From Candidatus Thiodiazotropha sp. CDECU1 (GTDB taxonomy: Bacteria; Pseudomonadota; Gammaproteobacteria; Chromatiales; Chromatiaceae): a stretch of DNA of 64,000 nucleotides. The translations under genes were made by a program, and so were the position numbers. Of this stretch, positions 9,044 through 17,507 are shown piece by piece (position 1 is the first letter of the stretch; every line of letters starts with the position of its first letter). The DNA is taken from the NCBI RefSeq assembly GCF_963455295.1, contig NZ_OY734020.1, positions 2,046,001 to 2,110,000 of the forward strand, written 5' to 3'. Under the pieces are notes generated by a model that worked only from the letters and a program-made list of their open reading frames with translations, ran no database searches and was not told the DNA's origin.

Positions 9044-9060
9044 GACCGGTCGGTCAAGTC
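9044..9060. promoter_or_regulatory. TetR-type operator upstream of tusA-dsrE2
   Basis: GACCGGTCGGTCAAGTC; the core GACCGGTCGGTC contains overlapping dyads (GACCGGTC, ACCGGT). The same 17 bp recur at 9702-9718 in front of the tetR gene. Such GACCGNNCGGTC sequences are typical operators of TetR repressors. It lies 39 bp before the tusA start, between tetR and tusA. Confidence 0.75.
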
Positions 9061-9075
9061 GAAACTCAAAAAAAC

Positions 9076-9684
9076 TCAATTCGGTGGCCTTTGCTCGATA
9101 CGTATGCTTTTGATGGCCGGCCCCAGGGATCTCACCACCTCGGGGTCGTTGCGTGTCTTGGCGAGCAGTATCACGCCTTCCAGATAGGCCAGCATTGCGG
9201 TAGCGGTGGCTTCAGTGTCCAGGGGTGGAATCTCACCTTTCTCAACCGCCTCATCAAGGGCTTCGTGAAAACGGGCGCTGGCCTTTGCGAATACCGCATT
9301 CAGCCGGGCCCTTATCACCTCGTCACGGGTACTGACTTCAAGGGCAAGATTGCCAAACAGGCAGCCGGGCATACGCCCCTCCATGTTTTTCGCCGCCTTC
9401 TGCCAGAAATAGACGGCATCCACCATATAATCGAGCCGCTCGATGGGGGGGAGGGCCTCGTCAAAGGCCTCGGCGACAAAGCCGTTCGCCCACTCATCGG
9501 ACATGCTGTCGATGACCGCCATGGCCAGGTCACGCTTGGAGGGAAAGAAGTGGTAGAAGCTTCCCTTCTGTACCTTGGCCATGGTGCAGATCTCTTTAAT
9601 GCCCACATCCGCATAGCTGCGCCCATGGAAGAGGTCGCGGGCGGTGGCCAGGATGCGGTCTTTGGTGTCAGGGGCGATAGTCAT
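9076..9684 (-). CDS. TetR/AcrR family transcriptional regulator
   Basis: 202 residues. An N-terminal helix-turn-helix of TetR type (residues ~8-55: KDRILATARDLFHGRSYADVG...VQKGSFYHFFPSKRDLAMAVI) is followed by an all-helical ligand domain with a cysteine in GRMPGCLFGNLALE, a pattern typical of TetR_C subfamilies with the GCLxGNLA motif. It ends 70 bp before tusA in the same direction. Identical operators before its own start and before tusA argue for autoregulation and control of tusA-dsrE2. The inducer is unknown. Confidence 0.88.
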   Translation of the reverse strand: MTIAPDTKDRILATARDLFHGRSYADVGIKEICTMAKVQKGSFYHFFPSKRDLAMAVIDSMSDEWANGFVAEAFDEALPPIERLDYMVDAVYFWQKAAKNMEGRMPGCLFGNLALEVSTRDEVIRARLNAVFAKASARFHEALDEAVEKGEIPPLDTEATATAMLAYLEGVILLAKTRNDPEVVRSLGPAIKSIRIEQRPPN

Positions 9685-9701
9685 GGTAGATAATTATATT
9701 A

Positions 9702-9718
9702 GACCGGTCGGTCAAGTC
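9702..9718. promoter_or_regulatory. TetR-type operator upstream of tetR
   Basis: A perfect second copy of the 17-bp sequence at 9044-9060, 17 bp upstream of the tetR start codon and next to an AT-rich stretch (ATAATTATATT) that could be a -10 region. The position suits autorepression. Confidence 0.75.
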
Positions 9719-9942
9719 AAGTTTGATTGAGTTTTCCCTGTTCAATCCAGATCTGTTCAGCTCCTACAGGCGTGGGTACCTTCAAGAGATAACCCCAGCC
9801 GATTAATGGATATAGGGCGGTTTTTTTTTCAGCCTGACATGACTTTTTCGATTCTCATTGCATGGCATGCCGCATAGTCCATTGATAACCACATACCTGA
9901 CCAAGTTGAAATACAAGATAGTCATCTTAGTTGTATCCCAAT

Positions 9943-9971
9943 CTTGAAAAACCAACTGGTCATCCCTATCT
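9943..9971 (+). promoter_or_regulatory. Sigma-32 (heat-shock) promoter for the hsp20 genes
   Basis: CTTGAAA (9943-9949), 14 bp, CCCTATCT (9964-9971). This fits the RpoH consensus CTTGAAA-N11-16-CCCCATNT with one mismatch. It lies 50 bp before the first small heat-shock gene. The stretch 9719-9942 upstream shows no gene. Confidence 0.7.
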
Positions 9972-10021
9972 AAAAGGCAAGCTAACGATTTGTTGCATAT
10001 CAATGCAAGGAGACGAGTGAG

Positions 10022-10465
10022 ATGTTGCCAAGAATACACGGCTTGAATTCAAGCCTGTTTAATGAATTCAGACGCCTTGAACAGGAGATGGATCAACTAT
10101 TCGACGCAGGTTTCTGGCCGAATACCATGCGCTCTGTTGTAAGTGAAAACTATCCGCCGATCAATGTCGGTGTAACCACCGATCAGGTGGATGTCTACCT
10201 GTTTGCCGCAGGCATGGATCCAGAGAAGTTGGATATCTCTATCAATGAAAACCGCTTGTCCATCAAAGGTGAACGTAGCATAGCGCGGGAAGAGGAGACT
10301 GACTACTTCAGAAAAGAGCGCTATGACGGCGCTTTTCACAAAGTGGTCTCGTTGCCCGATGATGTGGATGCGGACAAGGTGGAAGCCCGTTACGACAATG
10401 GTGTGGTGCATATCGTTATCCAGCGTCGTGAATCTTCCAAACCACGACAGATTACCGTGCAGTAA
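10022..10465 (+). CDS. Small heat-shock protein (Hsp20/alpha-crystallin)
   Basis: 147 residues with an alpha-crystallin domain from ~45 to 140: PPINVGVTTDQVDVYLFAAGMD, the KLDISINENRLSIKGERS strand pair, and the A-x-x-x-N-G-V signature as ARYDNGVVHIVIQRR. It acts as an ATP-independent holdase for unfolding proteins. AAGGAGACG precedes the ATG. A second Hsp20 gene follows after 20 bp, so the two form an operon under the sigma-32-like promoter. Confidence 0.92.
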   Translation: MLPRIHGLNSSLFNEFRRLEQEMDQLFDAGFWPNTMRSVVSENYPPINVGVTTDQVDVYLFAAGMDPEKLDISINENRLSIKGERSIAREEETDYFRKERYDGAFHKVVSLPDDVDADKVEARYDNGVVHIVIQRRESSKPRQITVQ

Positions 10466-10485
10466 GTTGGCAGGAGGTATACAGA

Positions 10486-10881
10486 ATGAGTAGCAGCAAA
10501 GAGATAACCAAACGCGATGTGCAAGCGCAACGGCGTCGTGAGTTGCCACAACGCAGTATCCGACCTGATGTGGATATCTTTGAAGATGAGTCGGGTATCA
10601 CCCTCACGGCGGACCTTCCCGGTGTGACTAAAGATGGGCTTGATATCCAGGTGGACAACGAGACCCTCTCCATAGACGGTAAGGCGGGGATTGACATGCC
10701 GGAGGCGATGCAGGCGGTATATGCCGACGTGCGCGCAACCCGCTACCAGCGCAGCTTCTCTCTGAGCAGCGAGTTGGATGGGGACAAGGCTGAAGCAAGT
10801 CTAAAAGATGGTGTATTGTCACTGCGGATTCCGAAGCGTGAGCAGTTTCAACCCCGTAAGATTGAGATTCGCAACGGATAA
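10486..10881 (+). CDS. Small heat-shock protein (Hsp20/alpha-crystallin), second copy
   Basis: 131 residues, alpha-crystallin domain ~25-130 (RPDVDIFEDESGITLTADLPGV, then LKDGVLSLRIPKRE as the closing signature). AGGAGG stands 9 bp before the ATG. The N-terminal arm differs from the upstream copy, so the two may form mixed oligomers; that is inference. A strong terminator follows. Confidence 0.92.
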   Translation: MSSSKEITKRDVQAQRRRELPQRSIRPDVDIFEDESGITLTADLPGVTKDGLDIQVDNETLSIDGKAGIDMPEAMQAVYADVRATRYQRSFSLSSELDGDKAEASLKDGVLSLRIPKREQFQPRKIEIRNG

Positions 10882-10912
10882 ATTCCCCTCTACTTTTCAT
10901 TGCGGAAACCCC

Positions 10913-10941
10913 AACCCGGACAGCTAATGTCCGGGTTTTTT
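10913..10941 (+). terminator. Rho-independent terminator after hsp20 pair
   Basis: Ten-base stem AACCCGGACA / TGTCCGGGTT around the loop GCTAA, followed directly by a run of T. It starts 32 bp after the second hsp20 stop. Confidence 0.92.
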
Positions 10942-11248
10942 CTATCTTTAGTAAAGCTGTCGGTTGTAAACTTTTCCTTCTGCAGAGTAAGAAGGTCACT
11001 CTTAATTCGTATTTCGTCAGAATGAAATTCTGAAATCGTCGATATGTTTTACAAGTCAAAAGTGGCCTGTAGCTAAGCATTTGTTTTTCATAGCATGGCA
11101 TAAATACTGCAGGAATTAACCTGTGCGGCTTGCTATGCAGAACAGCAAGAGAAGCATAGCGTAGTAAGCCCATGCGTTTAATTCTTCTCTTGAGTTTGAG
11201 CGGCTTGTTTAGCCATACTGACGATAACGACTATTTGGAAAGTACATT
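10942..11248. other. Intergenic stretch without recognised gene
   Basis: About 300 bp between the hsp20 terminator and the next small gene. ORFs in it are short, lack ribosome binding sites or run antisense into hsp20. No repeat of the REP families is present. Confidence 0.45.
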
Positions 11249-11554
11249 ATGAATGGTTTAGCATCATCTTCTCTTTCCGCAAAGAAAAACTGTGAATACT
11301 ACAGTCAAAAGATTGCAGAACACTCCCCACCAAAAACAGAGAATGACGAACGTCTGATTCGCAGCTATCAGCGTATTTTAATAAGGGATCGTTCGCTTCT
11401 CTATAATCTCGAACTGCTCGAGATGGTCGAGACGATGCGTAAGGATGCTACGGCAGGTGTAACCGGTATCTCATCCAATCTATCCATGTCTTCTACATCC
11501 CTGGATCTGGATGAACTTAGGGTTTTGCTTGACGAAAACTCTGATAAAGCCTGA
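11249..11554 (+). CDS. Small hypothetical protein, 101 aa
   Basis: Opens with ATG after GGAAAG. The product is soluble, largely helical and charged (KKNCEYYSQKIAEHSPPKTENDERLIRSYQRILIRDRSLLYNLELLEM), with a Ser-rich C-terminal third. No known domain. Coding-like composition and a weak ribosome binding site give moderate support. Confidence 0.45.
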   Translation: MNGLASSSLSAKKNCEYYSQKIAEHSPPKTENDERLIRSYQRILIRDRSLLYNLELLEMVETMRKDATAGVTGISSNLSMSSTSLDLDELRVLLDENSDKA

Positions 11555-11719
11555 ATATTTTCGGTTAGCAATAGTCTCTGACTCAGTGTGGCGAGATCTC
11601 TTCAATAAGATCCGGCTGTCTACATCTGTCGATCCTTTGATGGCGCCAGTAACTCAAGAATATCATCCGAGTATTTTTTGAGATTGACTAATCTATGCGT
11701 AAATCGCGGATGCCTTATA

Positions 11720-12769
11720 TTATGCCACTTGCGATAGCAGTTCTTTCAAGGTGTTGTCGATAAAATCCTTGTCTTCAGCTGCTACCCCAAGCATGCCAAA
11801 ATGACCCCATAGGGTAGGGATGGGACGCATTTCACTATTGGGAGTCAGTTGGTGTTCAAACTTACATTCGTCGACGGTAAACATAAGGTCTTTCTCAAAC
11901 GGCATGTTGTAAACCAATGCTTTGATCCTTCCCATAGCGGAAGCTAGATCTCCATCGGTATGTTTGGACACATCGGCTTGCTGCCACTTACGTAAGCTGG
12001 CCAGCAGTGCATTCGGATCCATCGGTGTAAACCATGCTTCCCAAAAATTAGTCTCAAACTCTTCCAACGAGTTAAAGCCGGCAGCGCGCCAGGTTTCCTG
12101 GGCATAGAATTCTTTGCTTAAGCCAATCATGGAAAAATATCGTGCAAGATTTTTCAGGCCTTCACTAACAGCATTGGGCTGTTTGTAATTACCGTTTTCC
12201 CAGGCTGAGTCAGATCGAATCTGGCGCATGGCGTTTTCAACCAGAATGTGGTTGTGTGCGGTACCTTTTGCAGTTCCACCGATTGGTGCTACGCGCTTTA
12301 CCAGGTCTGGATAGCGCACGGCCCACTCAAATGCTTGTTGTGCACCCATCGACCATCCGAGTACCAACTGAACGGAAGTGATCCCAAATTTCTCCGTGGC
12401 CAAGCGATGTTGTGCGCGAATATCGTCGCCAATTGTAACATTCGGAAAATTTGCCATGGCGATTGAATTTGGAGAGTTGTGGGGAGAAGTTGAGAGTCCG
12501 GCACCGATCATGTTCGGTAACAATATGAAATATCTTGTCGGGTCCAGTGCCATTCCCTCACCGACGTACATTTCCATGTGTTTGCTGGTGCCGGAGAACA
12601 TGTGGGGAAAAATAATTGCATTATCTTTAGTGGTATTTAGCTCGCCAAAGGTTGCGTAAGCAACTTGACAGTCGGGTATGGTACTGCCTTCTTCTAAATC
12701 GAAATCTCCAAGATCATAGAATTGGTAGGGGCCGTGTTGTTCTTGAGAATAAAAAGGATTGTCTAGCAT
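11720..12769 (-). CDS. MetX-like alpha/beta-hydrolase
   Basis: 349 residues of the alpha/beta-hydrolase fold. The nucleophile elbow GWSMGAQQ places the catalytic Ser at residue 140, and GHFGML near residue 325 supplies the His. The N-terminal part (CQVAYATFGELNTTKDNAIIFPHMFSGT) and GAGLSTSPHNSP resemble homoserine O-acetyltransferase/MetX-like proteins. However, the substrate-binding Arg and the TRFNR-type region of true MetX are not evident, so it is better called a MetX-related hydrolase or acyltransferase of unknown substrate. Stands alone. Confidence 0.75.
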   Translation of the reverse strand: MLDNPFYSQEQHGPYQFYDLGDFDLEEGSTIPDCQVAYATFGELNTTKDNAIIFPHMFSGTSKHMEMYVGEGMALDPTRYFILLPNMIGAGLSTSPHNSPNSIAMANFPNVTIGDDIRAQHRLATEKFGITSVQLVLGWSMGAQQAFEWAVRYPDLVKRVAPIGGTAKGTAHNHILVENAMRQIRSDSAWENGNYKQPNAVSEGLKNLARYFSMIGLSKEFYAQETWRAAGFNSLEEFETNFWEAWFTPMDPNALLASLRKWQQADVSKHTDGDLASAMGRIKALVYNMPFEKDLMFTVDECKFEHQLTPNSEMRPIPTLWGHFGMLGVAAEDKDFIDNTLKELLSQVA

Positions 12770-13202
12770 GGTTGGAATTCCCCTGCTTCACAGTTAATCA
12801 AATTACCTGGACACATACCTGTGTAGAGGATTATAGACATGCTAGTAATAGTTGGTCTCCACGTAGTACTACGTAGTTTTTGATTCAATCAGGTAATCAC
12901 ACTTCCTCTGATTGGTTGTCAATCTTGTGGGTAGTATCGACAGATATAACCGGCATCTCAGCCAATCCAGGTGGAATGGCTTAGTTAGAGATTGAAGAGT
13001 ATTCAGGATTTATCTTATTCGATTAAAAGATAAGATAATCATCATGAGATTGCATTAACAGCCTATTGTATAGGAATCATTCGCTGCTTCTCAGGGCAGG
13101 GTCTTCGACATAAATCTAAAATAAGTATGGCGGATACAAAATCCGCCTGGTAATCTTATGTGTTAGGTATTATTTATAAGTAAATGATAAATATAAATAT
13201 TA
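12770..13202. other. Divergent intergenic region with a 14-bp palindrome
   Basis: About 430 bp between the leftward hydrolase and rightward rsgA. A perfect palindrome ACGTAGTACTACGT lies at 12861-12874, about 90 bp upstream of the hydrolase start, where an operator would be expected. A 7-bp-stem hairpin (GGCGGAT / ATCCGCC) is at 13129-13147. No gene is seen. Confidence 0.45.
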
Positions 13203-14276
13203 ATGACTGATCTGAGAGATATAGGATATAGCGACTGGTTTAAGAGCCGAGTCGATGATGAAGCGATTTCTGCGCATGATGTTGCTCGGGTGGTCTCTGT
13301 ACATAAAGATAGCTACACCGTGACAAAAGGCGCTGGAGAGGTATTCGCTGAGTTGTCAGGCAACCTTCTCTACTCCACTGAATCTTCCAGTGATCTTCCT
13401 ACGACCGGTGATTGGGTGTATGCCGATTTTTATGATGACGAAACCCATGCAATTATTTATGGCGTGTTCCCAAGAAAAACACTTCTGAAGCGAAAAACCG
13501 CCGGCAAGCTGGTGGATTACCAGCTGATAGCTGCGAATATAGATGTTGCCTTTATCATTCAATCACTGAACGATAATTTTAATCTGCGCAGATTGGAACG
13601 CTACTTGGTTATGGTCAATGAAAGTGGTATCGAACCTGTAATTCTACTGAGTAAGTGCGATCTTCTGCCAAATGTAGAGGTTGATGAAATAAAGAATAAA
13701 GTATCGGGGATTGCACCTCAAGCTACCGTGATGGAGTTCAGCAATTTAAACCGAAACAATATTACTTCAATTATTGGCTTATTGAAGAGTGGATCTTCCT
13801 ATTGTTTGCTAGGTTCGTCTGGTGTCGGTAAAACCACCTTACTCAATACCATAATAGGTAGTGATAAATTCGACACGCAGCCGGTCAGTAAAATCCAAAG
13901 TAAGGGGCGTCATACAACCACAAGCCGGCAATTGGTTCGCTTGGACAATGGGGCGATGATAATAGATACGCCGGGAATGAGAGAGCTTGGCAGTATGTTC
14001 GTGGATGAAGGCCTGGAGGAGACTTTCTCTGAAATAGTGGAGCTATCGCAAGGCTGCAAATTTTCCAACTGTTCCCATACCAATGAAAAAGGCTGCGCCA
14101 TCTTGGCTGCGATAGGGGCAGGAGATCTATCCGCACGCCGTTATCAAAACTATCTGAAGATGAAAAAAGAGTCCGAATTCAATCAGATGTCCTATCTGGA
14201 GAAAAGAAAGAAGGATAGGGATTTTGGCAAGCTCGTTAAAACAACCCTCAAGGGTAAGCAGAAGTATGACAACTAG
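13203..14276 (+). CDS. rsgA: Ribosome small-subunit GTPase RsgA
   Basis: 357 residues with an N-terminal OB fold, then a circularly permuted GTPase: the G4 motif (LLSKCDLL) comes before the P-loop (GSSGVGKTTLLN) and G3 (DTPGMREL). A zinc-binding C-terminal part follows (C-x4-C-x-H-x5-C in CKFSNCSHTNEKGC). RsgA helps late 30S maturation and its GTPase is stimulated by the ribosome. The domain arrangement is complete. No strong Shine-Dalgarno sequence precedes the ATG in the AT-rich leader. Confidence 0.93.
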   Translation: MTDLRDIGYSDWFKSRVDDEAISAHDVARVVSVHKDSYTVTKGAGEVFAELSGNLLYSTESSSDLPTTGDWVYADFYDDETHAIIYGVFPRKTLLKRKTAGKLVDYQLIAANIDVAFIIQSLNDNFNLRRLERYLVMVNESGIEPVILLSKCDLLPNVEVDEIKNKVSGIAPQATVMEFSNLNRNNITSIIGLLKSGSSYCLLGSSGVGKTTLLNTIIGSDKFDTQPVSKIQSKGRHTTTSRQLVRLDNGAMIIDTPGMRELGSMFVDEGLEETFSEIVELSQGCKFSNCSHTNEKGCAILAAIGAGDLSARRYQNYLKMKKESEFNQMSYLEKRKKDRDFGKLVKTTLKGKQKYDN

Positions 14277-14437
14277 TGTACCTCGTCATAGATTCTGTAC
14301 CATTCAGAGCCACCCCAATACGCCAGACCAAGGCGTGGCTCGCAGTCAATGGCGCGCCCTTAACAAGGGCCACAACCACCCACAACTCTCCACGGCATGG
14401 CTTGTCCAGGTTAGTCAGAATGGGGATCTGTACGGTG

Positions 14438-14572
14438 TTAGGCCTGGGATCTCTTCTGCATGAAATTTCGCACTTGGCTGATGCCCACACCAAGGATGGT
14501 GGCGATACTCAAAGCTGTTAGTGCAAATACAAATACGGCTGATGCCATGATCAAGATGGGTGCTACATTCAT
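14438..14572 (-). CDS. Small single-span membrane protein, 44 aa
   Basis: GGAG stands 6 bp before the ATG. The product is one hydrophobic helix (MNVAPILIMASAVFVFALTALSIATILGVG) with a short basic tail (ISQVRNFMQKRSQA). Such peptides often are accessory subunits of respiratory complexes, but no family is recognised. It is divergent from the nine-heme cytochrome gene. Confidence 0.55.
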   Translation of the reverse strand: MNVAPILIMASAVFVFALTALSIATILGVGISQVRNFMQKRSQA

Positions 14573-14679
14573 GATGATCTCCAACTAGCAATCTGAAATT
14601 GATAACATCTGCAATCTCGGGGGTAATATTAGCATCTTATGAAATAGTTTTAAACTATATATTTGTAATTTATTTTTTA

Positions 14680-14693
14680 TTGATCAAGATCAT
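14680..14693. promoter_or_regulatory. Possible FNR/ANR-type site
   Basis: TTGATCAAGATCAT matches TTGAT-N4-ATCAA except for the last base. It lies between the divergent small membrane protein (108 bp) and the nine-heme cytochrome gene (198 bp), a sensible place for oxygen-responsive control of electron transport genes. The rest of 14573-14890 is AT-rich and holds no gene. Confidence 0.4.
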
Positions 14694-14890
14694 TACAAGC
14701 TTGTTGAATTTCTCTTAACTTGGTGTGCATCGAAGAATCAATAATGATGTTTAACTAATACTGGACGAGATATTCGACCCACCTGGATGGTCGGTCCGTT
14801 CGGCACTGTAGTTCCGCTTTTGGCTCTGTTTGTCTATAACCTATAAGCCTCGTTGTAGCGGTTGTGCACTTGACCAGCGAGGAAATAATA

Positions 14891-16879
14891 ATGAAGTATT
14901 TGGCAGTCAGATTGCCAGTCTGGATTTTCTCTTTTCTTCTAGCCCTATGTTTTGTCGCTCCCGTGCAGAGTGCAGAGGGGGAGGGCGTATTGACTATCTT
15001 GGGGGAGACACCTCCTCCGGGTTTTGATCCGGTCACCGGCGATCGGATCATCCCGAACAAACGCTGCCTGAAGTGTCATGGCGATGCCCACGAGAAGACC
15101 GATACCCGGGATGATGGCAGCATTGTCAATATCTATGCCGACCCGGAAATGATCAAGGATAGCGTACATGGCGAACAGTACTGCACCAACTGTCATGCCA
15201 CCATTGACCGGGTACCGCACCGTGAATCCCCAGAGGTAGTGGTCGGTTGCGTGGAGTGTCACCAGGAAACCTGGGATAAGCACCGCAACGACCCCGATGA
15301 GAAGTACGAACGTCTCGGGGTAGTGATGGAAAGCATCGACGCCTACTACGACTCGGTGCATGCACTGCCCAACAAGCAAGACCAGTCGGAGACCAACGCC
15401 ACCTGCTACGATTGCCACGAAGCCCATGATATCGGTACCCTGGGCAGCCACCAGCGCGCCGAGAAGCGCCTGAAGAATCCCGAGGTTTGTGGCGAGTGTC
15501 ACAGAAAACAACTCAACGAATACCGTGAGTCCGACCACGGCAAGGCAGTATTGGAAGAGGGCGACAGCGAATCGGCCGTCTGCTCAGACTGCCACACAAC
15601 CCATCAGATCGCCTCACCCGAGACGGATCAGGCCAAGCTGGCCATCACCAAGAACTGCGGTGATTGCCACGAGGAGGCCCAGCGCACCTACTTCGACTCC
15701 TACCACGGCCAGGTGCACCGACTCGGTTACACCAATACCGCCAAGTGTCACGACTGCCACGGCAGCCACAAGATCAAGGGCGAAGATGATCCCACGTCGG
15801 AGATCCACGCTGACAATCGCCTGGAAAACTGCAGGGTCTGTCACGAGGATGCCAATGAGAACTTTCTCACCTTCTGGCCCCACGGTGATGCGGACGACAG
15901 GGAGAAATACCCGGGTCTGTGGTTCTTTAAGATATTTATGCAGATACTGATCTTCTCGGTCATGGCCTTTTTCTGGGTACATGTGGTGCTGTGGCTCTAC
16001 CGCGAGGTGATGGACCGCATCCAGGGCAAGGGTTTCATCGAGGATCTGGATCACCCCGATGTGATCTATTTCCGCCGATTCCCGGTTGTTTGGACATGGA
16101 TCCACGCACTCTTCGCCATCGCCACCATGGTCCTGATCCTGACCGGTACCACCTTGCTCTTTTCCCATACCGGTTGGGCCAAGGCAGTGGTGATATTCCT
16201 CGGTGGCACCGAGATGGAGGGCATTATCCATCGCACCGCCGCCGTTATCTGGCTGGGAATATTTCTGGCTCACCTCTCCTTTGCGATCAGTAACATCTGG
16301 AGCAATCGCAAGTCCTTCAAGTGGTTTGGCAGCACCTCTATGTTGCCCAACTGGAAGGATTGGGATGATCTGAAGCGCATGTTCAGGTGGTTCCTCGGTC
16401 AGGGCGAGCGGCCTGATTTCACCCATTGGACCTACTGGCAGAAGTTCGACTACTGGGCACCTTTCTGGGGTGCGGCGGTGATCGGATCATCGGGTATCAT
16501 GTTGTTCGCACCGGAGACGACTGCCATCATCCTGCCTGGCTGGATGTTCAATATCGCCACCCTGGTGCATGCCGAGGAGGCGCTGCTGGCGGCCATCTTC
16601 CTCAACTCAGTACATTTCTTCAATGTGCACTTCCGGCCCGAGCGTTTTCCCATGAGTACCACCATCTTCACCGGTAAGATTCCCATCGAGGAGTTCAAGC
16701 ACGACCACCGTCTCGAATACGACCGGTTGGTTGAGTCAGGTGAACTGGATAGGCATCTGGTCAGGCGCCCTTCGCGCCGTGCCGACCTGGCGGCCTCCTT
16801 CATCACCACAGTGCTGATCATGAGCGGTCTGGCCCTGCTGACCCTGGTGTTGATCGGTGTGATGACCTCGCCAAGCTGA
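14891..16879 (+). CDS. Nine-heme cytochrome c fused to a membrane cytochrome b
   Basis: 662 residues from the ATG at 14891, preceded by GAGGAAATAATA and starting a signal peptide (MKYLAVRLPVWIFSFLLALCFVAPVQSA). Nine CXXCH motifs lie between residues ~59 and 318 (CLKCH, CTNCH, CVECH, CYDCH, CGECH, CSDCH, CGDCH, CHDCH, CRVCH). From ~345 follow six membrane segments with histidines placed as in di-heme cytochrome b (WTWIHALFAIA, IIHRTAAVIWLGIFLAHLSF, LVHAEEALLAAIFLNSVHFF). The single chain would pass electrons between quinone and periplasmic hemes. It overlaps FccA by one base, so it probably serves the sulfide dehydrogenase or a related periplasmic oxidoreductase. An upstream GTG (14864) would spoil the signal peptide. 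Confidence 0.85.
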   Translation: MKYLAVRLPVWIFSFLLALCFVAPVQSAEGEGVLTILGETPPPGFDPVTGDRIIPNKRCLKCHGDAHEKTDTRDDGSIVNIYADPEMIKDSVHGEQYCTNCHATIDRVPHRESPEVVVGCVECHQETWDKHRNDPDEKYERLGVVMESIDAYYDSVHALPNKQDQSETNATCYDCHEAHDIGTLGSHQRAEKRLKNPEVCGECHRKQLNEYRESDHGKAVLEEGDSESAVCSDCHTTHQIASPETDQAKLAITKNCGDCHEEAQRTYFDSYHGQVHRLGYTNTAKCHDCHGSHKIKGEDDPTSEIHADNRLENCRVCHEDANENFLTFWPHGDADDREKYPGLWFFKIFMQILIFSVMAFFWVHVVLWLYREVMDRIQGKGFIEDLDHPDVIYFRRFPVVWTWIHALFAIATMVLILTGTTLLFSHTGWAKAVVIFLGGTEMEGIIHRTAAVIWLGIFLAHLSFAISNIWSNRKSFKWFGSTSMLPNWKDWDDLKRMFRWFLGQGERPDFTHWTYWQKFDYWAPFWGAAVIGSSGIMLFAPETTAIILPGWMFNIATLVHAEEALLAAIFLNSVHFFNVHFRPERFPMSTTIFTGKIPIEEFKHDHRLEYDRLVESGELDRHLVRRPSRRADLAASFITTVLIMSGLALLTLVLIGVMTSPS

Positions 16880-17490
16880 TGGGGGTGGAGAAGATGATGA
16901 GAAAAAATAGCATGAGCAATAAAGTTCGCAATCTACTCCTGGCCGTGTTGGCATCACTGCCGTTGGTTGCCCAGTCAGGACCCTCTGGTCAGGCGCTGGC
17001 CTTCACCTGCGCCGGCTGCCACGGTACCGATGGCTCCAGCGTCGGCCCCTCTAGCCCCTCCATCGCGGCGATGGACCCGGATATCTTCATCGATGCCATG
17101 GATGCCTACAAGCGTGATCAGCGCAACTCCACCATCATGAACCGCATCGCCAAGGGCTACAGCGACGAGCAGATCAAGGCCATGGCCTGGTTCTTCGCCA
17201 AGCAGAAGCTGCGGTTGCATGTGCAGACGACGGATCAGCAGATGGTTGAACTGGGTAAGCAGCTGCATGACACCCATTGCGAGAAGTGCCATGAAGAGGG
17301 TGGTCGCGCGGGGGACTCCGGTACCCTGGCGGGACAGTGGATACCCTATCTCGAGTTCAGCATGGAGGATTTTCTCGAAGGCAGGCGCCCCTACCCAAGA
17401 AAGATGAAACGCAAGGTGGAGGCCGTCATCAAGGAGCAGGGCGATCAGGCGGTGCCTGCGTTGATCCACTACTACGGCAGCAAGCACTGA
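16879..17490 (+). CDS. fccA: Di-heme cytochrome c subunit of flavocytochrome c sulfide dehydrogenase
   Basis: 203 residues, signal peptide (NLLLAVLASLPLVAQSG), then two cytochrome c domains with CAGCH and CEKCH. This is the build of FccA, which accepts electrons from the flavin subunit and passes them to the respiratory chain. Its ATG overlaps the preceding stop in TGATG, suggesting translational coupling; ATG codons at 16894 and 16897 behind GGTGGAG are alternatives. The flavin subunit gene follows after 17 bp. Confidence 0.85.
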   Translation: MGVEKMMRKNSMSNKVRNLLLAVLASLPLVAQSGPSGQALAFTCAGCHGTDGSSVGPSSPSIAAMDPDIFIDAMDAYKRDQRNSTIMNRIAKGYSDEQIKAMAWFFAKQKLRLHVQTTDQQMVELGKQLHDTHCEKCHEEGGRAGDSGTLAGQWIPYLEFSMEDFLEGRRPYPRKMKRKVEAVIKEQGDQAVPALIHYYGSKH

Positions 17491-17507
17491 TCGCGGAGAA
17501 GGAAACA

